Shown here piece after piece: positions 36,301 through 50,800 of a stretch of DNA of 64,000 bases. The stretch's first letter is position 1; each line of letters opens with the position of its first letter. Location: contig JALJCO010013654.1 in NCBI GenBank assembly GCA_023101725.1, positions 1,902,022-1,966,021 on the forward strand. Direction: 5' to 3'. The notes beneath the pieces are model-generated. The model was not told the origin of the DNA, did not search any database, and saw only the letters and a program-made list of their open reading frames with translations. The translations under genes were made by a program, and so were the position numbers. The stretch comes from Atherinomorus stipes (taxonomy: Eukaryota; Chordata; Actinopteri; Atheriniformes; Atherinidae).

Positions 36301-39300
36301 ACGTGCTAGTTTTTGTACTTTGGTAACGGTACATTAGAGGTCAGCTATAGCTGTCATGTAGTACAGGTGTCGTAACGTCGATAACGACACACCTCTAGCT
36401 TCCAAGCTGCAGCCAGACTCTACTCCGTTCCCCTGGCTGTTTGATCAGTTTCTGTCAGATGATCACTTTTTGGCACAACAGCAGCCGTGCAGCAGTTTGT
36501 GCAAGAAACTGAGGGAGCGCACACTAGTCGCATTCCAAAGACTTCACAGGCTTGATTTTGACTCCCAGTTTAAGACTTGTGAACAATGTTTTTTGTTTGT
36601 TTGTTTTTATGTTTTTTAATTTATCTTGTCATGGTCTCTCTGTCTGATCACGTGTCTGCTGTCCGTGTAGACAGTTGTCATCTCTAGAGATGTCACATAG
36701 TGCCTGTCACCGAATGTTGTTTGTCCAAGTGAGTGGAGGGGGCGTGGCTTAGCCATAGGTCAATTCCACATTTCATACCAATTTAAAGCTTATTTCATAT
36801 AGCTGACATGTTTAATGTTGATTGTTAGGATTGCTTACACACAAAACCTTTATATAGCACACTATTTCTAAACTTATTCACTCAAACCTCACAACTTTAC
36901 CTCAAATCAGCAAAACCATAAGCACATTCTCAGCCTTGACACAGTTTTCAATGTAGCTTTTCACTTTTTGAAAATAACTAGACACAATGTTCTACCTAAC
37001 ACACTAAAATCTACAAGAAAGTAACTTGATTTCCCATTTTAAACACAACCATTTAAAATACCACACTTATTCATCAGTGCCTTTGACTCTGTCCTCATAG
37101 GTGTAAACAATGATTGCGTTACTGAACACCAACCAATCACTCCTACATAGGCCTATAAATAAGTCAAAGGTCAAACTATCTGGCTTGAACAATGGATAAT
37201 AATACAGAGAGAGCTCTGCTTTAGCCTATTCTAAGTGTGATGAGTGTACTTTGCTTTGATTTTTCTATTGCAGTACTATTCAATACTGCATCCACAGCAG
37301 CAATAGATTTATTCAGGAAATAAAACATTTTTGGTTCCCTTATTGCTTGTGTTGATTTCTATTTGGACGCTATTTTTGCTCTTATATGGCAATCATATAT
37401 ATGGAGCAAATCAATAAAAACAAAAGAGCTTTAGATTTAGAGCAACAGTGTGTAAATGAAATACACAAGTATGTGATAAAATGGGAAATGTGTTCGTGAG
37501 GTGAGACAAATGCTTGCTTTTGAGATGTCTTTACAATGTTTTGAATTCTGCGTTTCATTTTGCAGTAGATAGGAGGCTTTTTGCATTTTGCGTGAGCAAT
37601 AACTGGATTTGTGTGCGAAGTTTTGAGAAATAGACAAAGAGGTTTGAAAATGTGTGTAAGCAATTGGAAAAAAAACTGTAAAACTTGAAGGACAAAAAAT
37701 ATGTTTCATAGATAAGTTGCTCAGCAGATTCTGAGCAACTTATTGTCCTGCAAGAAGAAATTTGTCTTGGGCACACCTGTTGTCAGATACTGGGCATGCT
37801 TTTAAGTTCCAGCAAGCAAGACTGTTGTCAACTAATTACGAACAAAAAATATAATGCAAAAAAATGGCAATAAGAAAACATGACTCATGATGAATGATCA
37901 AACCTGCCATCTTGTTTTAAAATATGGGATTTATAGTGTGTACAGTGTATAGTGGATTTAAATTGATAGTGTTTTTTTAGTATGTCTGTTTGTGCACCCA
38001 AACATCAACCATCCTCCTCCTGAAGCTCGCGTCTTAGGCTATCAGCAACCTTTCCTTTCTCTGTCACACCTCCATGACCTGCTCTGCTATCTAGCCTGCA
38101 GAGACATGCTGACTCTGGCCGAGTAGAGTCTCTCTCTTCTCAGCAATACCAGAATGAGTTACTTAAAGTCAGCATAAAAAATAGAAACATATGAACCCAC
38201 CTGAATTAACAAGACTTAAGAGAGGATTGTTGGGAGAGAGGCTGCTGTTCCTCTGAAGCCTCCGATTAGAGCGACGGCCCGATAACTGGATGGACAAAAC
38301 CTCTGGCTTCAGGGGCCCCTGTCTGGAGGCACAATAGCTTAATTATCATTATGAAAAAATACATAAATGATATTTCAAGATGTCGTTCCATTCAAAAAGT
38401 AACACACAAAACAATCTACAGCTTCTCTGTATTAGTTACAAATTTGTGTAACTTCTTATGTGGTTATTGCACACACAGTATAACTCATGGTTGAGTGATC
38501 ACTGGTAATCTTCAAATGCAAGGGGCTGTTACATGGTCAAGATATTACACAACCTGTGGAGTTCTCATTAACACTTTTCTCCTTTTACAGTTTAAGATGG
38601 CACCCAGGTGACCAGATCCCAGAGTCGCAAGCAGAGCCGTGCCAGCTGTGAATAAATTTAGCAAACCTGAAGTTGTCTTGACTTCCGTTATACATTGTAT
38701 TGGGGTGACAGTGATGATAATGCCAGTGACAAGGTGCATGCACCCACAGGGTGACATCACCTAACATTTATCTTACAGCTGTCAAGTTGTTCGTTCCTGT
38801 TCTTTGAGGAGACCTCAGGGAGTCTGTGGGGAATAGTGTGTGTACGCACATATTCAAATATGAGTGTATGTGGCTTTCTTCAAACCTATCAACATGTTTT
38901 AGACTTCATGTGGCTGTTTCCTGGTAATCTGCAGTTTAATTAGTCTTTACAAGGAAACTCTGTTGTGGAACCACTGATTTATCAGAGGGTTCGGAAGTAA
39001 TAAATAAATCCTGTTCCTTCTTCATATCAATACTAAGTCCTGCTTATAAACTCTTTTTTAAGCTCTGCTGGATGCTTAAAATGATAAAACTTTTTTTTTT
39101 TTTTTTAAATAATGAAGATAAACCAGAAAACATGGAAAAAATTAATAAAGGCCCTTAAAAATAAATCGCATCCAATCCAATTATAACCCAGTTCTATCAA
39201 ATTCACTTTAATCTTGTTATAATCCAATTGAAAAAAGTTCACTCTCACCCCCATTAGTCCAATATATTATAAATGTGTTGATATTTAGTCAGCTTTATAA

Positions 39301-41826
39301 AAGTTACTAAATTCAGGAAGCCAAAAAAATGAAAGAAAAAACTTTGTATTTTAGGGCCTCTCTTCCTTCGTGATTTGGTTTAAATGATTTGCACAAAAAA
39401 CTTTGCAGTTGGACCCATACTGAGCAGGGACGCTTCGGTTAATCATACGCAGTAAACTAGACATGCTCATTCAGTATTTGCAGCTCCAGCTGACATGAAC
39501 AGATTGTTATAAATGTGTGATGACTCTATAGAGTCATCACACTGAGTCTCTCAGCAGAGACTCTGCTGAGAGACTCAAACAGAAGACTTGCTCTGAGTTG
39601 CTGCAGGAAGACAGTAGTCTACACATTAGTTAAGGAAAATTTCTAACAGAAAACTTTTTGCCAGTTATATAGTATTGTTAATACTATTTTTTTTTTAACA
39701 TGACTGTAATCAGAACTTTACAATACATCTACTATAACTAAATGTAAAGACATGCAAACTGAAATGGCAACCAGCTAATTCATTATGATCTGCTTTTTTA
39801 AAGATGACACTGGTGATGGCATATGACACTTCTTTTTGGACACGGCATCCTAAGTGTTGTCTTCCAGCCCTGGAAGAGATGCAGTGTAATTAATTCACAA
39901 GCTGTATGCTCATACTGTATGTCTATAGCTCTCCCTTTGTGCAGGGAGAAGTAAAAACTGGGTGGCAGGCCTCTTGAGGTCTGCCAATGAGTCATATTTT
40001 TGGCTATGTAGCAACTTTAATTGCGCAAACTGTCAACCAAGACTGGAGTAAAGGAGGTTGTGGAGCTGGAGAGCAAAGTGAGGCCAGGATTAGCAGAGTG
40101 GGAATAATAGCCAGAATCCAGATTTTAGCTTCATAGCCTTACAGCAAGTAATGACAGAGTCATCATCAACAAGCAACACTTGTAGAAATCCTTTTCAGAG
40201 TTGATAAGCTTCAATGAAAACCTATATTTGCAATGATGAAACTAAGAAAAAGATCAAAATTTGTTTGTTTATTATATGGTTGAGATATAATAACAACACA
40301 AGGACAGAAGAAACAGTTTTCATAGTTAACACAACTTATGAAACCAAAGCTCTAGCTCAGTTGTACAAGGTGCAGAGCATCAAAGAACATGGGCTTTGTC
40401 TTTGTCCACAGTCTCCTCACACATCTGAAACTGACCACAAAAACCCATTAAAAGCCACCAGAGAAACAACTGGATCTCTTGTTGTTTGGAAGAACAGAGC
40501 GATTACATTCAGATGCACGAGGGAATTTCTCAGGTAAGATGGATGCTGAAAAAGAAGCTGCTGTTCAGGGAGTGAGGGATAGACACACTAAGAAATGATA
40601 TGACAGAAGCAGAGATTTAGGGGACACAGAAGAAAAGTGCAAAATATCCAAGCCCATTTTTTTATTGTCTGAGGAGAGGTGCGAACATGAAAATCATGAC
40701 AAAAATGTTGGCTTTTTTTTTAGTTACCTCAAAGAAGGAGCAACATTTGCATACTCCACAATCCAAGTTCAAGCATAAGTTCAGGCACCACTCTTTTTGA
40801 TCACAACACTGATGAATATACTGGGTGCTAGAATTGTTATAATTTTCTGAAAGGTCATTTAAACCAGCCTATTTGACCATATCTCAGCACGCAATTCATT
40901 AGAAGCATAAAGATCCACTATGAGTTATCAATACAGCTTCACAATGAAACTTTTCATTTCTGGAGAGACTGAAGGGGAGGCAGTGGTTTTTAAAGTGACC
41001 CATTACACAGTTCTTAATAACAGTTCTGTGGAACAGGCTTTGCAGAAGCTGGCAGCAAAAGCAGCTCAGCTGTTGAACACAGACAGGTGATAAAATGCAG
41101 AAAAGCAGTGCGTCATTACCTGTCCTTTAAATACACTGTGCTGGAATACACATTACCTGCAGGGGAGACTTGCATGCATGCTTGTACACTGGAGCACAAT
41201 TTGTGGAAGCAATTTTGTGTATGTGTGTATATTTGGGTGAGTCATCATCGCTAATGAACTGAGTACACCAGGGGCATGTTGGAGTCCTGAATTTAGACCC
41301 AGATGGATCAAATGCTGCATTCACACAGACAACACAGCCTCCTGAGAATAAGAGCCTCATTGTGGTCCAGTCTTCTTATGGAGCCGGCATTAATTATCTT
41401 GGTGTATTTATAAATACGTTAATAATTGAATCATGAGCAAATTATGTCCAGATTTTATTCTTAAAATCCTGCACACATTCACAAACATGGTAATGCAACA
41501 ATAAAAAAAAACGCATTTTGCTTGTTTTGATGATGAGAGATGATGTTTTAACAACACAGCACTAGAGCTTCAGTTAAATCTGTGCTAACTGATCTTGGCA
41601 TAATGTTCTGTGCAATAAATCAGTTTTATTCATGAAGTCAACTTTAATCAAAAAAAAAAATGAAAGAAGTGTAACACTTTTAAGTTTAATCTTAATCAAA
41701 CAAATGTTTGAAAAGGCAGAAAATTTTTCTTAATATCAGCTTCCTTTTTCCTTCCACTTGATTTCTATCAATATTTTTCCTTATTTTCTTTCTTTAAAAA
41801 AACCAAAAAAAGGTTTTCATTGGTAA

Positions 41827-41858
<32 letters not shown>

Positions 41859-44800
41859 GGATTTAGTGTCATCTAGCCGTGAAGTTTGGGGTGGCAGTGA
41901 CTCAGTGCCAGAAAGTTAGTGGTTCAAATCCAACTTCATCCCATTCAAACTGCTGTTACAGTATGTCTGTGGATAAGACATGTTGTCCATCTTACCTGAA
42001 ACACTGGTGCATGCCTGTGTATGAATGTGTGGTGGTGGTTGGAGAGGCCGATGGTGCACCAGGGCAGCTGTGGCTACACATGTACTGTGCCACCAGTGTG
42101 TGAATGAATAACGGATTCAATGCAAAGTGCAGAAAATGCTACATAAAACCCCAAATCCTGCCATTGAAAAAAAACACACAAAGCAGCCTTTGAGGAAGAT
42201 GATCTGTGTCTGTCAACTTAAAATGCTATTTCAAAGGTAAAGAAAACACATTTCCTGATATCCTCTCTGCACAATAAACTCTGGCTTCTCTTTAACTGAA
42301 ATATCAAAATAAAAAACATAGCAGGAGATAAACATCAGGCTTTATCAATCATCTTTCTCCTTTGGGTTATCTTGCCCTCTGTTAATCATTTTCCTTCAGT
42401 CTAAATAAACTCATTTTAATTTGCTTCACTTTGCCTATCTCCATAGAAATAGGATTTACATACTAAACTAATGATGAGTCATAAATATCTGCTGAATTAC
42501 AGAGAAGAGCAGGTGTTCTTCACAAACACAACATAAGAATTGGCATCTTGTTCGAAAGCATAATTCAGGTATTAAATGTGGGAGGTAAATTAGTGTGAAT
42601 AAAACAAGTAGGTTAGCAGGAGAACTCCAATTATGGGCTCCAGTGTTGCGTACGTTGCCTTCATGTTTTAGACATTACTGTGTTTGTGTGTTCATGAGAG
42701 TGAAGGACCAGAGAGATTTGCTCTTACTTCTCCTGGCGAGTCTGCTCGGCTGTGGTTTCCATGGCGCACTCGAGTGAGCCTTGAAGTGAATGAAGCTGAT
42801 TGGTTGTCTCCTTCAGCAAGAAACGGGTCACAAACTGCTCCAGGTGGGTGGACTCCTGATAGTCCTGTCAATCAAGGTGGGGAAGAGGAGGACAAGTTAG
42901 AGTAGGAGGAACAACAAAGGGGAGCTGTGACACATTTCATGTGCCACTTTAGAGTTACTAAATGTCCAGACCTCCTCTGTTAATGAAAATATGCCAGAAG
43001 ATAATTCATTTATGAAAAATTACATAATACTGTTGCATTATGAGGACAAGAAATGGAAAATGAGGAGGAAGATGTCAAGTCTTTGGTCATATCTGCTAAA
43101 ATCCACCCACTTAATTTTCATCACTCATGCTAGTCTGATGACAAAAATCTTTAAGCCATACTTCCCTGAAGTTATTGTGAAAAGATGTCAAGATTGTTGA
43201 AGCTAAATTAATTGTGGAGGCTTTAAATGAAGACAAACTGTGATGGAGTATGAATTTCCAACTTTATGTGGACTTCATCTTTCTATAGACAGACCTGCAA
43301 CTGTTTGTTGCATCATTAGTCTTTTGATATTGCTCCAATGATCTGCCTCTTAAATGCTTCATCATTTATTTGATCAAATTGTCTGTTTTTGTATTTGGTG
43401 GTTAAAGTTGGTGTTTCAGAGCTTTTTCAATGAAAACAACTGCTTAGAAAAACTGATGAGAGCAGAAAGGGTGAAGCATAACAATTAGCACTTTACAAAG
43501 CAAATTAAGGATTAAAACATTAATCCATCAAGATCAAAGGCTTCATTTTAAAAAGTATCATAAGATGTAAGTTTAAAAAAAAATCTTGTCCACTAATATC
43601 TCTTATTTCTATGGATTTAAAGAAAATAGAAGCTTGAAATACAAATGATTTCAGATGTTGAAACTTTTCCTTTGACTATAAGTTATTGACTTTTTAAAGT
43701 TGAGGGTACAAAATAGGTACAAAAATCATAAAGATAAATCTAAAATCTTTTAGATAAGTCTTTTAAAAGCTGAGTCTGAAGGGAGAGAGCACGTCTCTGT
43801 CAACACACTGGCAGAGAGACGCTTGAAAATGTAAAAACTAACAATGCTGGTCTCCGTTCTGTTCTTAGATCTGGGAGCCATCAGTAGCCATCTCTCTGAA
43901 GAAAGAGAGATCTTATGGGATTATAAGGAGCAGTGACACCCTTCTGATAAGATACAGCTTTGACATTTGAAGCTATATATAGGAAATTTATCCTAAGTTT
44001 ATCCCAAGCTTTCCTGATAAAAAAAAAAAAAATAAAAAAAAGGGAAAATGATCATTCTTAGAGGGTCAGTCGGTACTCCGTTTATAATGTGTTGAGGATC
44101 AACTGAAAGATTTTAATGGGGTTTTATGCCAAGCTAAAATGGCACTGCAATAGTCCAACAAGTCTGAGACCAAAACAGGATCTGTTTTTTTAGCATTTTT
44201 TTAAAGAAGGGGTGAAAGAGGGCAGCTTTTAAGACCTTTTCAATGTGTGAACTAAAAGACTAATCCTCCTTTTCAAAGATGACCACAAAGTCCCTCACAG
44301 TAATACTGGAGGTAAAGGTAATGGCACATAGAGTAACAATATAGTTTAATAGTGAAGTGAGTCTCTATGGGTCCTTGTTTTTAATCATTATTATACCCTA
44401 AGAAAAGGCTTGACACCTTCTGAAGAATATTTATTCTGACTGGCACAACAGGTGTCTGCACAATTTGTGGGAGATGACATGTTTGCATTGCTGCTATGAT
44501 GGAAAGTCGCATTATAAATGTAATGGAGTCATCAGAACCATGTCATTTTAAACGTCAAGGGCACATTTATTTATGTCAGGTTGCGGTTGCTGAGAAAACA
44601 AAAGTGAGACATTTTGAAGACATGCCATTTGCTGGGCCTGGAACAAAGCAGGAGAGAGCTGAATGTTGTTTTGCATCTAATCAAAGAAGACTACAGGATA
44701 TTTGGCAATGTGGAGTTTGCTGTACACACACCACACCTGCTCCAGTAACACTCAGCTAACAATGACAGATTTGAGGGCAAACGCTGATAGAAGTCAGAGT

Positions 44801-47800
44801 TGAAAATGTCTAATGGATAAATGTGTGTGAATTAAATACTGTTGTTGTGTATCTATTACTTTTAAAAATAAAAATCTGAATTGACATCTAAAATTATTCA
44901 AAGGCAAAAGTGACACAAAACTGGGTTTACAGCGCCTCATCAGTGATTTCTGGTATTGCTTGATCTATCAGCTAACACAATCACATGCACGCGCTAGCAC
45001 ATAAATGTGCATTCACTCAGAGAGTGAGTCATAACAAACCTGTAAAGGTCAGTCTGAGCAGTGTGTGTCCATCTCACAAATCAACAGCTTCTGTTGTGCC
45101 TGATTTTTTCTTTTTCTCCCTTTTTGCCTTTCCCATGATCTTTTATTGTTATTTGTACAAAAGGTCAAATGAAAGCTTTGTTAAAGGCAGTTCCTTTAAG
45201 CTTTGTGCAGATTTTTGGAAGTCAATCTGTAACCCTGCTGTGCTGCCAAAGCTGCATAAATTATGTCTGAACTGAACCCATGCAAACACTACCTGTCCCC
45301 CTGTCATCCCTCAGCTCAGAAATTTTTACAAGAGCGAGTCTGTTATGCACCTGCTTTCATTCATGTGTAAGTCTTAATGTATTTTACCAAAAGAAAAAAA
45401 AATCTGATGTTCATAATATATTTCTTGGTGTTAGAAAGGTTACTTTTAAAATATATCAAATTTCACATGTATAAATATTTTTTAAAACTTTCTTGAAATA
45501 TGTTTTAAATGCTAAAATAAGATGAGTTATTTCCTAAGGATTCACATCAAGTTGTTATAGTGGCAGGATTTTCTCATCTGATAAACAAGCTTCACACTGC
45601 AGTGTTTTTCTCAAGTTTTCAGCTTTTGCCTGGAGGGCTGACTGGCTGTAAAAATACACTTACAGCAGACTTGACACTCCTAATGTTTTTTTTTCCCCCA
45701 CTGATGTTTGTCTTGATTTCTATTTCCCTGCATTTGGGAAAATAAAAATCTTTACAGTGATGTTAGAACCCTATTTTAATTTTACCAGAAAAATATCTGT
45801 TTAACTGCAAGTGTGGCAGACTCAGGATAGATGGAGCAAGATGCAAATTTGAACATCCAATTCTAAGTACAAAATGTGAATGCCTACTGCCAAATGAAAG
45901 AAAACACTTTATAAGATAGTGTTTATCTATATCGATTGCTATTTGGAAGTACGTATACCAAAGATGTCATTCCTGCATAAGACACGGAGCACAAAAGGAG
46001 AGATGCTTTATTTAATATGAATGTGTTTTTTTGTTATTTCATTTTTTGAAAAAACACCTTCCCATCACTTCATCTTCAAACCACAATTCAGTTTTGCTGG
46101 CATGAACACAAACCTTTGGTTGGCTTCCGTGTGTATAAACCCAGAGTGCTTCTGATTAGGTCCATGCCGTAAATATATCTGCCTTTGATCCACACTCTTG
46201 TTCCAGCACCCCCGCACAAGTGCATGAATATATCATGCTTGCACATAAAATAGCTCTGGTGCACATAGTCATTAGTGAAAAAAACAAAACAAAATACCTT
46301 CCAAATGCACACACGTACAGCCAACCCCCTCACACACATCCACAGCCAGAGACCACCCACTCAAATGCATACACAGTTCAACAGAGACAGCTGAGCTTTA
46401 GTCTGTGACTAATGCAGCATCTGTTTCCCACTTCAACAGCCAATACCTGATAACAGAAAAATATAGTGCGTCATACAGTCTTGCTTATATTTGTGCAATG
46501 ACTCATGCCTTGGTCCAGAAAAGTTTGATGAATGGTGTGACAGATGATTTATAGATGGTTAATCTTTGAAATGAAGAAGGGGTGCGAGAGGACATCAGCA
46601 GTGTAAGATCCTGAGTGTAGTAATTCAGTTTTTGTTAATGCAAGTTTTGTCCTGATTGTGCAGAGTAATTTGTTTTTACTTGAGGTCAGATATCCATTTT
46701 GAGTGTCTGTGAAGGAACAGCAAAAAGGTTTCTGAGACCGACTAAGAGGGCATTTGGAGTCCTGTTTTCCCCCCTGAGAGATGAATAAAGGCTTTTAAAA
46801 AGCCAGAACAAGGCGAGCGATTCTTTCTCAAAGGACAAAACCTTACTGCCTCTACTGGTCTTCACTGCTGCACACCTTCAGGTCCAATATTCTAAAAACC
46901 TATTATAAGAAAAAATATGTGTCTGTCAGCCTTAAATATATTTTAAAGGTTTAAATAAATCTATAGTTCTTGTTTTCTTAATTAATCCTGTTAAAAATGG
47001 TAGTTGCAGTATTATGGTATTCTTTCATATAAAGCTGAACATTTCTTAAATCGTCATTTGCAAATATCATGGATCTTTGTTGTTATAGTATTTAGATTTT
47101 AATGACATCTCTTGTCCCTTTTTCTGTGCTAATAAAAATCCACAACTGTCAAACGAATGCTTTGACTCCCACTCAGTGTCCATGTGAGCCGTGTCGTCTG
47201 TGGTGCAGATCTGAGGGATGATTTCAGCTTCACAGCATGTGTCATATGTGCCAGATGAGTTACTAGAGAAGGGGGAGTTGCTAGAAAGGAAAGGAAGCTC
47301 TCCCTGAAGATCTAATATACCTTCTCTCCAATTTCTCACATTTGTCATCTTTCATCTGTCATCTCCTTAATGTCTGATCATTTACATCTAATGCTGTCTG
47401 CTTACTCTTCTTCCCTTTACCACCTTCATCCTCCTTCTTGTCCCCTCTGATAATGTAAAATGCACTCATCCTCTGACGGCTCCTCAGTAAGATCAAGAGG
47501 ACATTGTACATAGGAATCAAAAGCAATTATCATTTAGTAATGCTGCCGCAGTCCATTTAATCTGATGACTTTGTTGGCTGCAAGTCCTGCATAGCATGTT
47601 TTTTCTTAGTGGTTAATTAGCATGTGGAGCCATGACTTGTCCTTTTTGGCTCTGTAATGGAAATCTGACTAATGGGAGATCTGAGGAAGCCAGCTGGGCA
47701 GCACACTGGGAGACATGTGCAGCAATAAGTCGGGGTCATGCTCTGACAAATCAAGCATTTCTTGTTCAATCGATAAATCAGCTAAATTCAAGCTGATGTC

Positions 47801-50800
47801 TTAGCATTTTTTCTCGTCACCCAAATGACACTGAACGACTTCCACTACTGAGTCATACCTCTGTCAAATAGAAAGACAAGCTCCTGATCAACGTCTTTAA
47901 AGACTCTGGTTTAATTAGAATTAATGATAGTCTTAGCTAATTCCATGCAGAATTTACCTCAGAGCCAAAGAAAAGTAAATGTGTTGAGATGCTTATCGAG
48001 GTCACAGATCATTACAGTGCTTGCTTTGGTCCCAATTTTACAACCAGTGAATAGATTGACATGATTAGGTATTCAGAGAGTATTACTTACTATACTTCTT
48101 TTATTCCCTTACTTTTCTATTAACCACAAACACTAGATAAAGGCCCAATCCCAATGTTCCTCCTACTTTCAACCACTACCCCTAGCTCTCGCCCACTACA
48201 CCCTCGAAATGAAGCCACAAGGGGTAGGGCTTTGTAATCTTCCCTAGGAATTGGGACGCCACTTATGTTCAGGCACCTAAGTGACTGCGTAGTGTCGTTT
48301 GCACATACGTCTCACCATAACAACACACCCAGCAACAACACAGAGTCAACAGTTGCGGTCGTTTTTGGTTTTTTCATCATTCATCATGATCTGTTGATTA
48401 ATAAACAAAACAACCACACGGAGAAGAAGTCGCCATGACGACTGTTGTCTCTCGTAAACTGCCGAAAAGCCTTTGCAAGCTTTTCATCAGTATTTTAGTC
48501 TAGCTAGCGTGGCTAGTCTGGCTAATTTTACGAACAAATGTGTAATCTGTACATACATTTGTGAGTTTTCTTCTCCGAGTCCTGTCGCTCTCCGGAGGTT
48601 GCTATTGTTCCCTTTTCTCTGGCCCTTCCTCAGCAAGTCAGCATCTGACGTCCCTCACTCTGAAGGTCTAAATTCATACCCCCTACCCTTGTTATCCCTC
48701 CCCAACATGCAAAGAGGGATTGGGACAGCACTACCTCCGCGGGAACGTGCAAAATTTAGGGGTAAGGCTAAAAAGTAGGGCTAGTGGGTGTATTGGGGCG
48801 CACCCAAACTCTTCCCCTTTTGTAAAATATATTACATCTTTGAGACAGATTAGCCCAATATCTGCTAATCTACTCTCACAGATAATGATTGTTTCCAGAT
48901 GACTCATAATGTCTTAGTTGGTCCTTTCTCCTTTACTTAAGGGCCTCCATGTGGACAACATTTGTAGTTTTGAGTAGAAGTTTCAGCAAAAATTGCAAGG
49001 TTGATGTAATGCATAGATGTGGCTGATGTTTCTAGTGATTGCATTGTGTAAGACTTATGCATCTCAACATGAAGAATATAATATTGACTTAGAAGACAAT
49101 GTAACTAAAACTTTGTGCTCTAAATGATTTGAAAAACATCTTTCTGTGATTTTCTGATAAATAAATAATGGGAGACTGAGATAAGTAATAAGCAGATACA
49201 GGTACCAACTTTGTGTTGCACATTTAGTGCTTGAGTGTGTGTACATTTGTCCTGTGACATCACTTTCTATCATCTTACCTTCTTTGTTTTGTCCATTGCC
49301 TTCAGGATGGACATATTCAGGTCTTCTAAAGCAGCAAGAACATTCTCGTATTCACCGAGGTGCTGGGAGAAGTACTCTTATAACCACAAGAATAAAAGAA
49401 ATAAACACAGAGAGGAAAATATGCCTTAATCACACAAATGCAACTCAAAAGTGCTCCCTTAAGTGAGGTGGCAATACAGTCGTGGCCAAAAGTTTTGAGA
49501 ATGACACAAAAACGAATTCTCACGAAGTCTGCTGTCTCAGTGTTTTCAGATCTTTTTGTGAGATGTTACTATAGTATACTGAAGTACAATTGCAGGCATT
49601 TTATTAGTATGAGACTTTTATTGACAATTACATGAAATTCATGCAACGAGTCAGTATTTGCAGTGTTTACCATTCTTTTTCAAGGCTTCTGTAATTCACT
49701 CAGGCACCCTCGTGTCAATCAACTTTTGGGCCAAATTCTGACTGACATCAGCCCATTCTTGAATAATCAATGCTTGGAGTTTGTCAGAATTTGTAGGTTT
49801 TAGTTTGTCCACCCACCTCTTGAGGATTGACCACAAGTTCTCAGTCTGGGGCTTTTCTGGCAATGGACCCAAAATTTTTATGTTTTGCTTCCTGAGCCAT
49901 TTCACACTTTTGCCAAATTTCTTCCGTCATGCTGGAAAAGGCATTATTTGTCGCCAAACTGTTCTTGGATGGTTAGAAGATGTTGTCCTCAGAGGATGCT
50001 CTGATACCATTCTCTAATCTTGGGCAAAATTGTGAGTATGCTCATTCTGTTGAGAAAGCAACCCTACACATGAATAGTCTTGGCTTGCTTTACTGTTGGC
50101 ATGACACATGGTAGAGCTCACCTTTTTTTTTTACAAACAAGCTGTTTCCGGATGTCCCAAAAAGTGAAGAGGGATTCATCAGAGAAAAGGACTTTACCTC
50201 CATCCTCAGTCATCCAATCCCTGTACCGATTGCAGAATACCAGTCTGTCCCTGATAGTTTTCTTGGAGAAAGGAGGCTTATTTGCTTCCCCTCTTGACAC
50301 AAGTCCTTCCTCCAAAAGTCTTTGCCTCACTGTTAATGATGTCAAGCATGGCCATCCTTTCAAGTCTTCCAGTCTGTCATTCTAACACAATCAAAATGAC
50401 AGGTTGAGTGACAGGTGGGGGATGAGATAACAAATGCTCAGAGATGGATGGCCTCCCCTTAAGGTCTCCTGGTGGGGGATGGACTAAGAAGGATCCAAGG
50501 AAGAGGTTGGACAATGAGGAGAGCGTGTACTGTATAAAAAGCAATGCTTGACAAATGTTACAGTTCAGTATTGGCCTATAACCTGTGTTGGACTCCTCGG
50601 GCCTGAGTAAAGAATCAAGCTGGTCTTCTCACAGATCCGAGTGTTTGTTGTTCTTTCACTGGGTAATTTTTCAACAAGTGAGAATATTTTTGGGGGGGAC
50701 TAATTTCATTTTCATGGCAAAAAGGGACTTTGTGATTAACTACAATTCATCTGATCCCTCCTCACAATATTCTGGAGTACATGCAAATTGCCATCATAAA

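Larger units (their letters stand above)
42865..49278 (-). other. necab1: necab1 intron, 6.4 kb, mostly unannotated
   Basis: The intron between the LEQFVTRF and EYFSQHL exons. It contains LINE-3'-like debris (44090-44330) and a possible MITE (48136-48800). The rest, including 44350-48130, shows no coding or repeat signal I can name. Confidence 0.75.
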
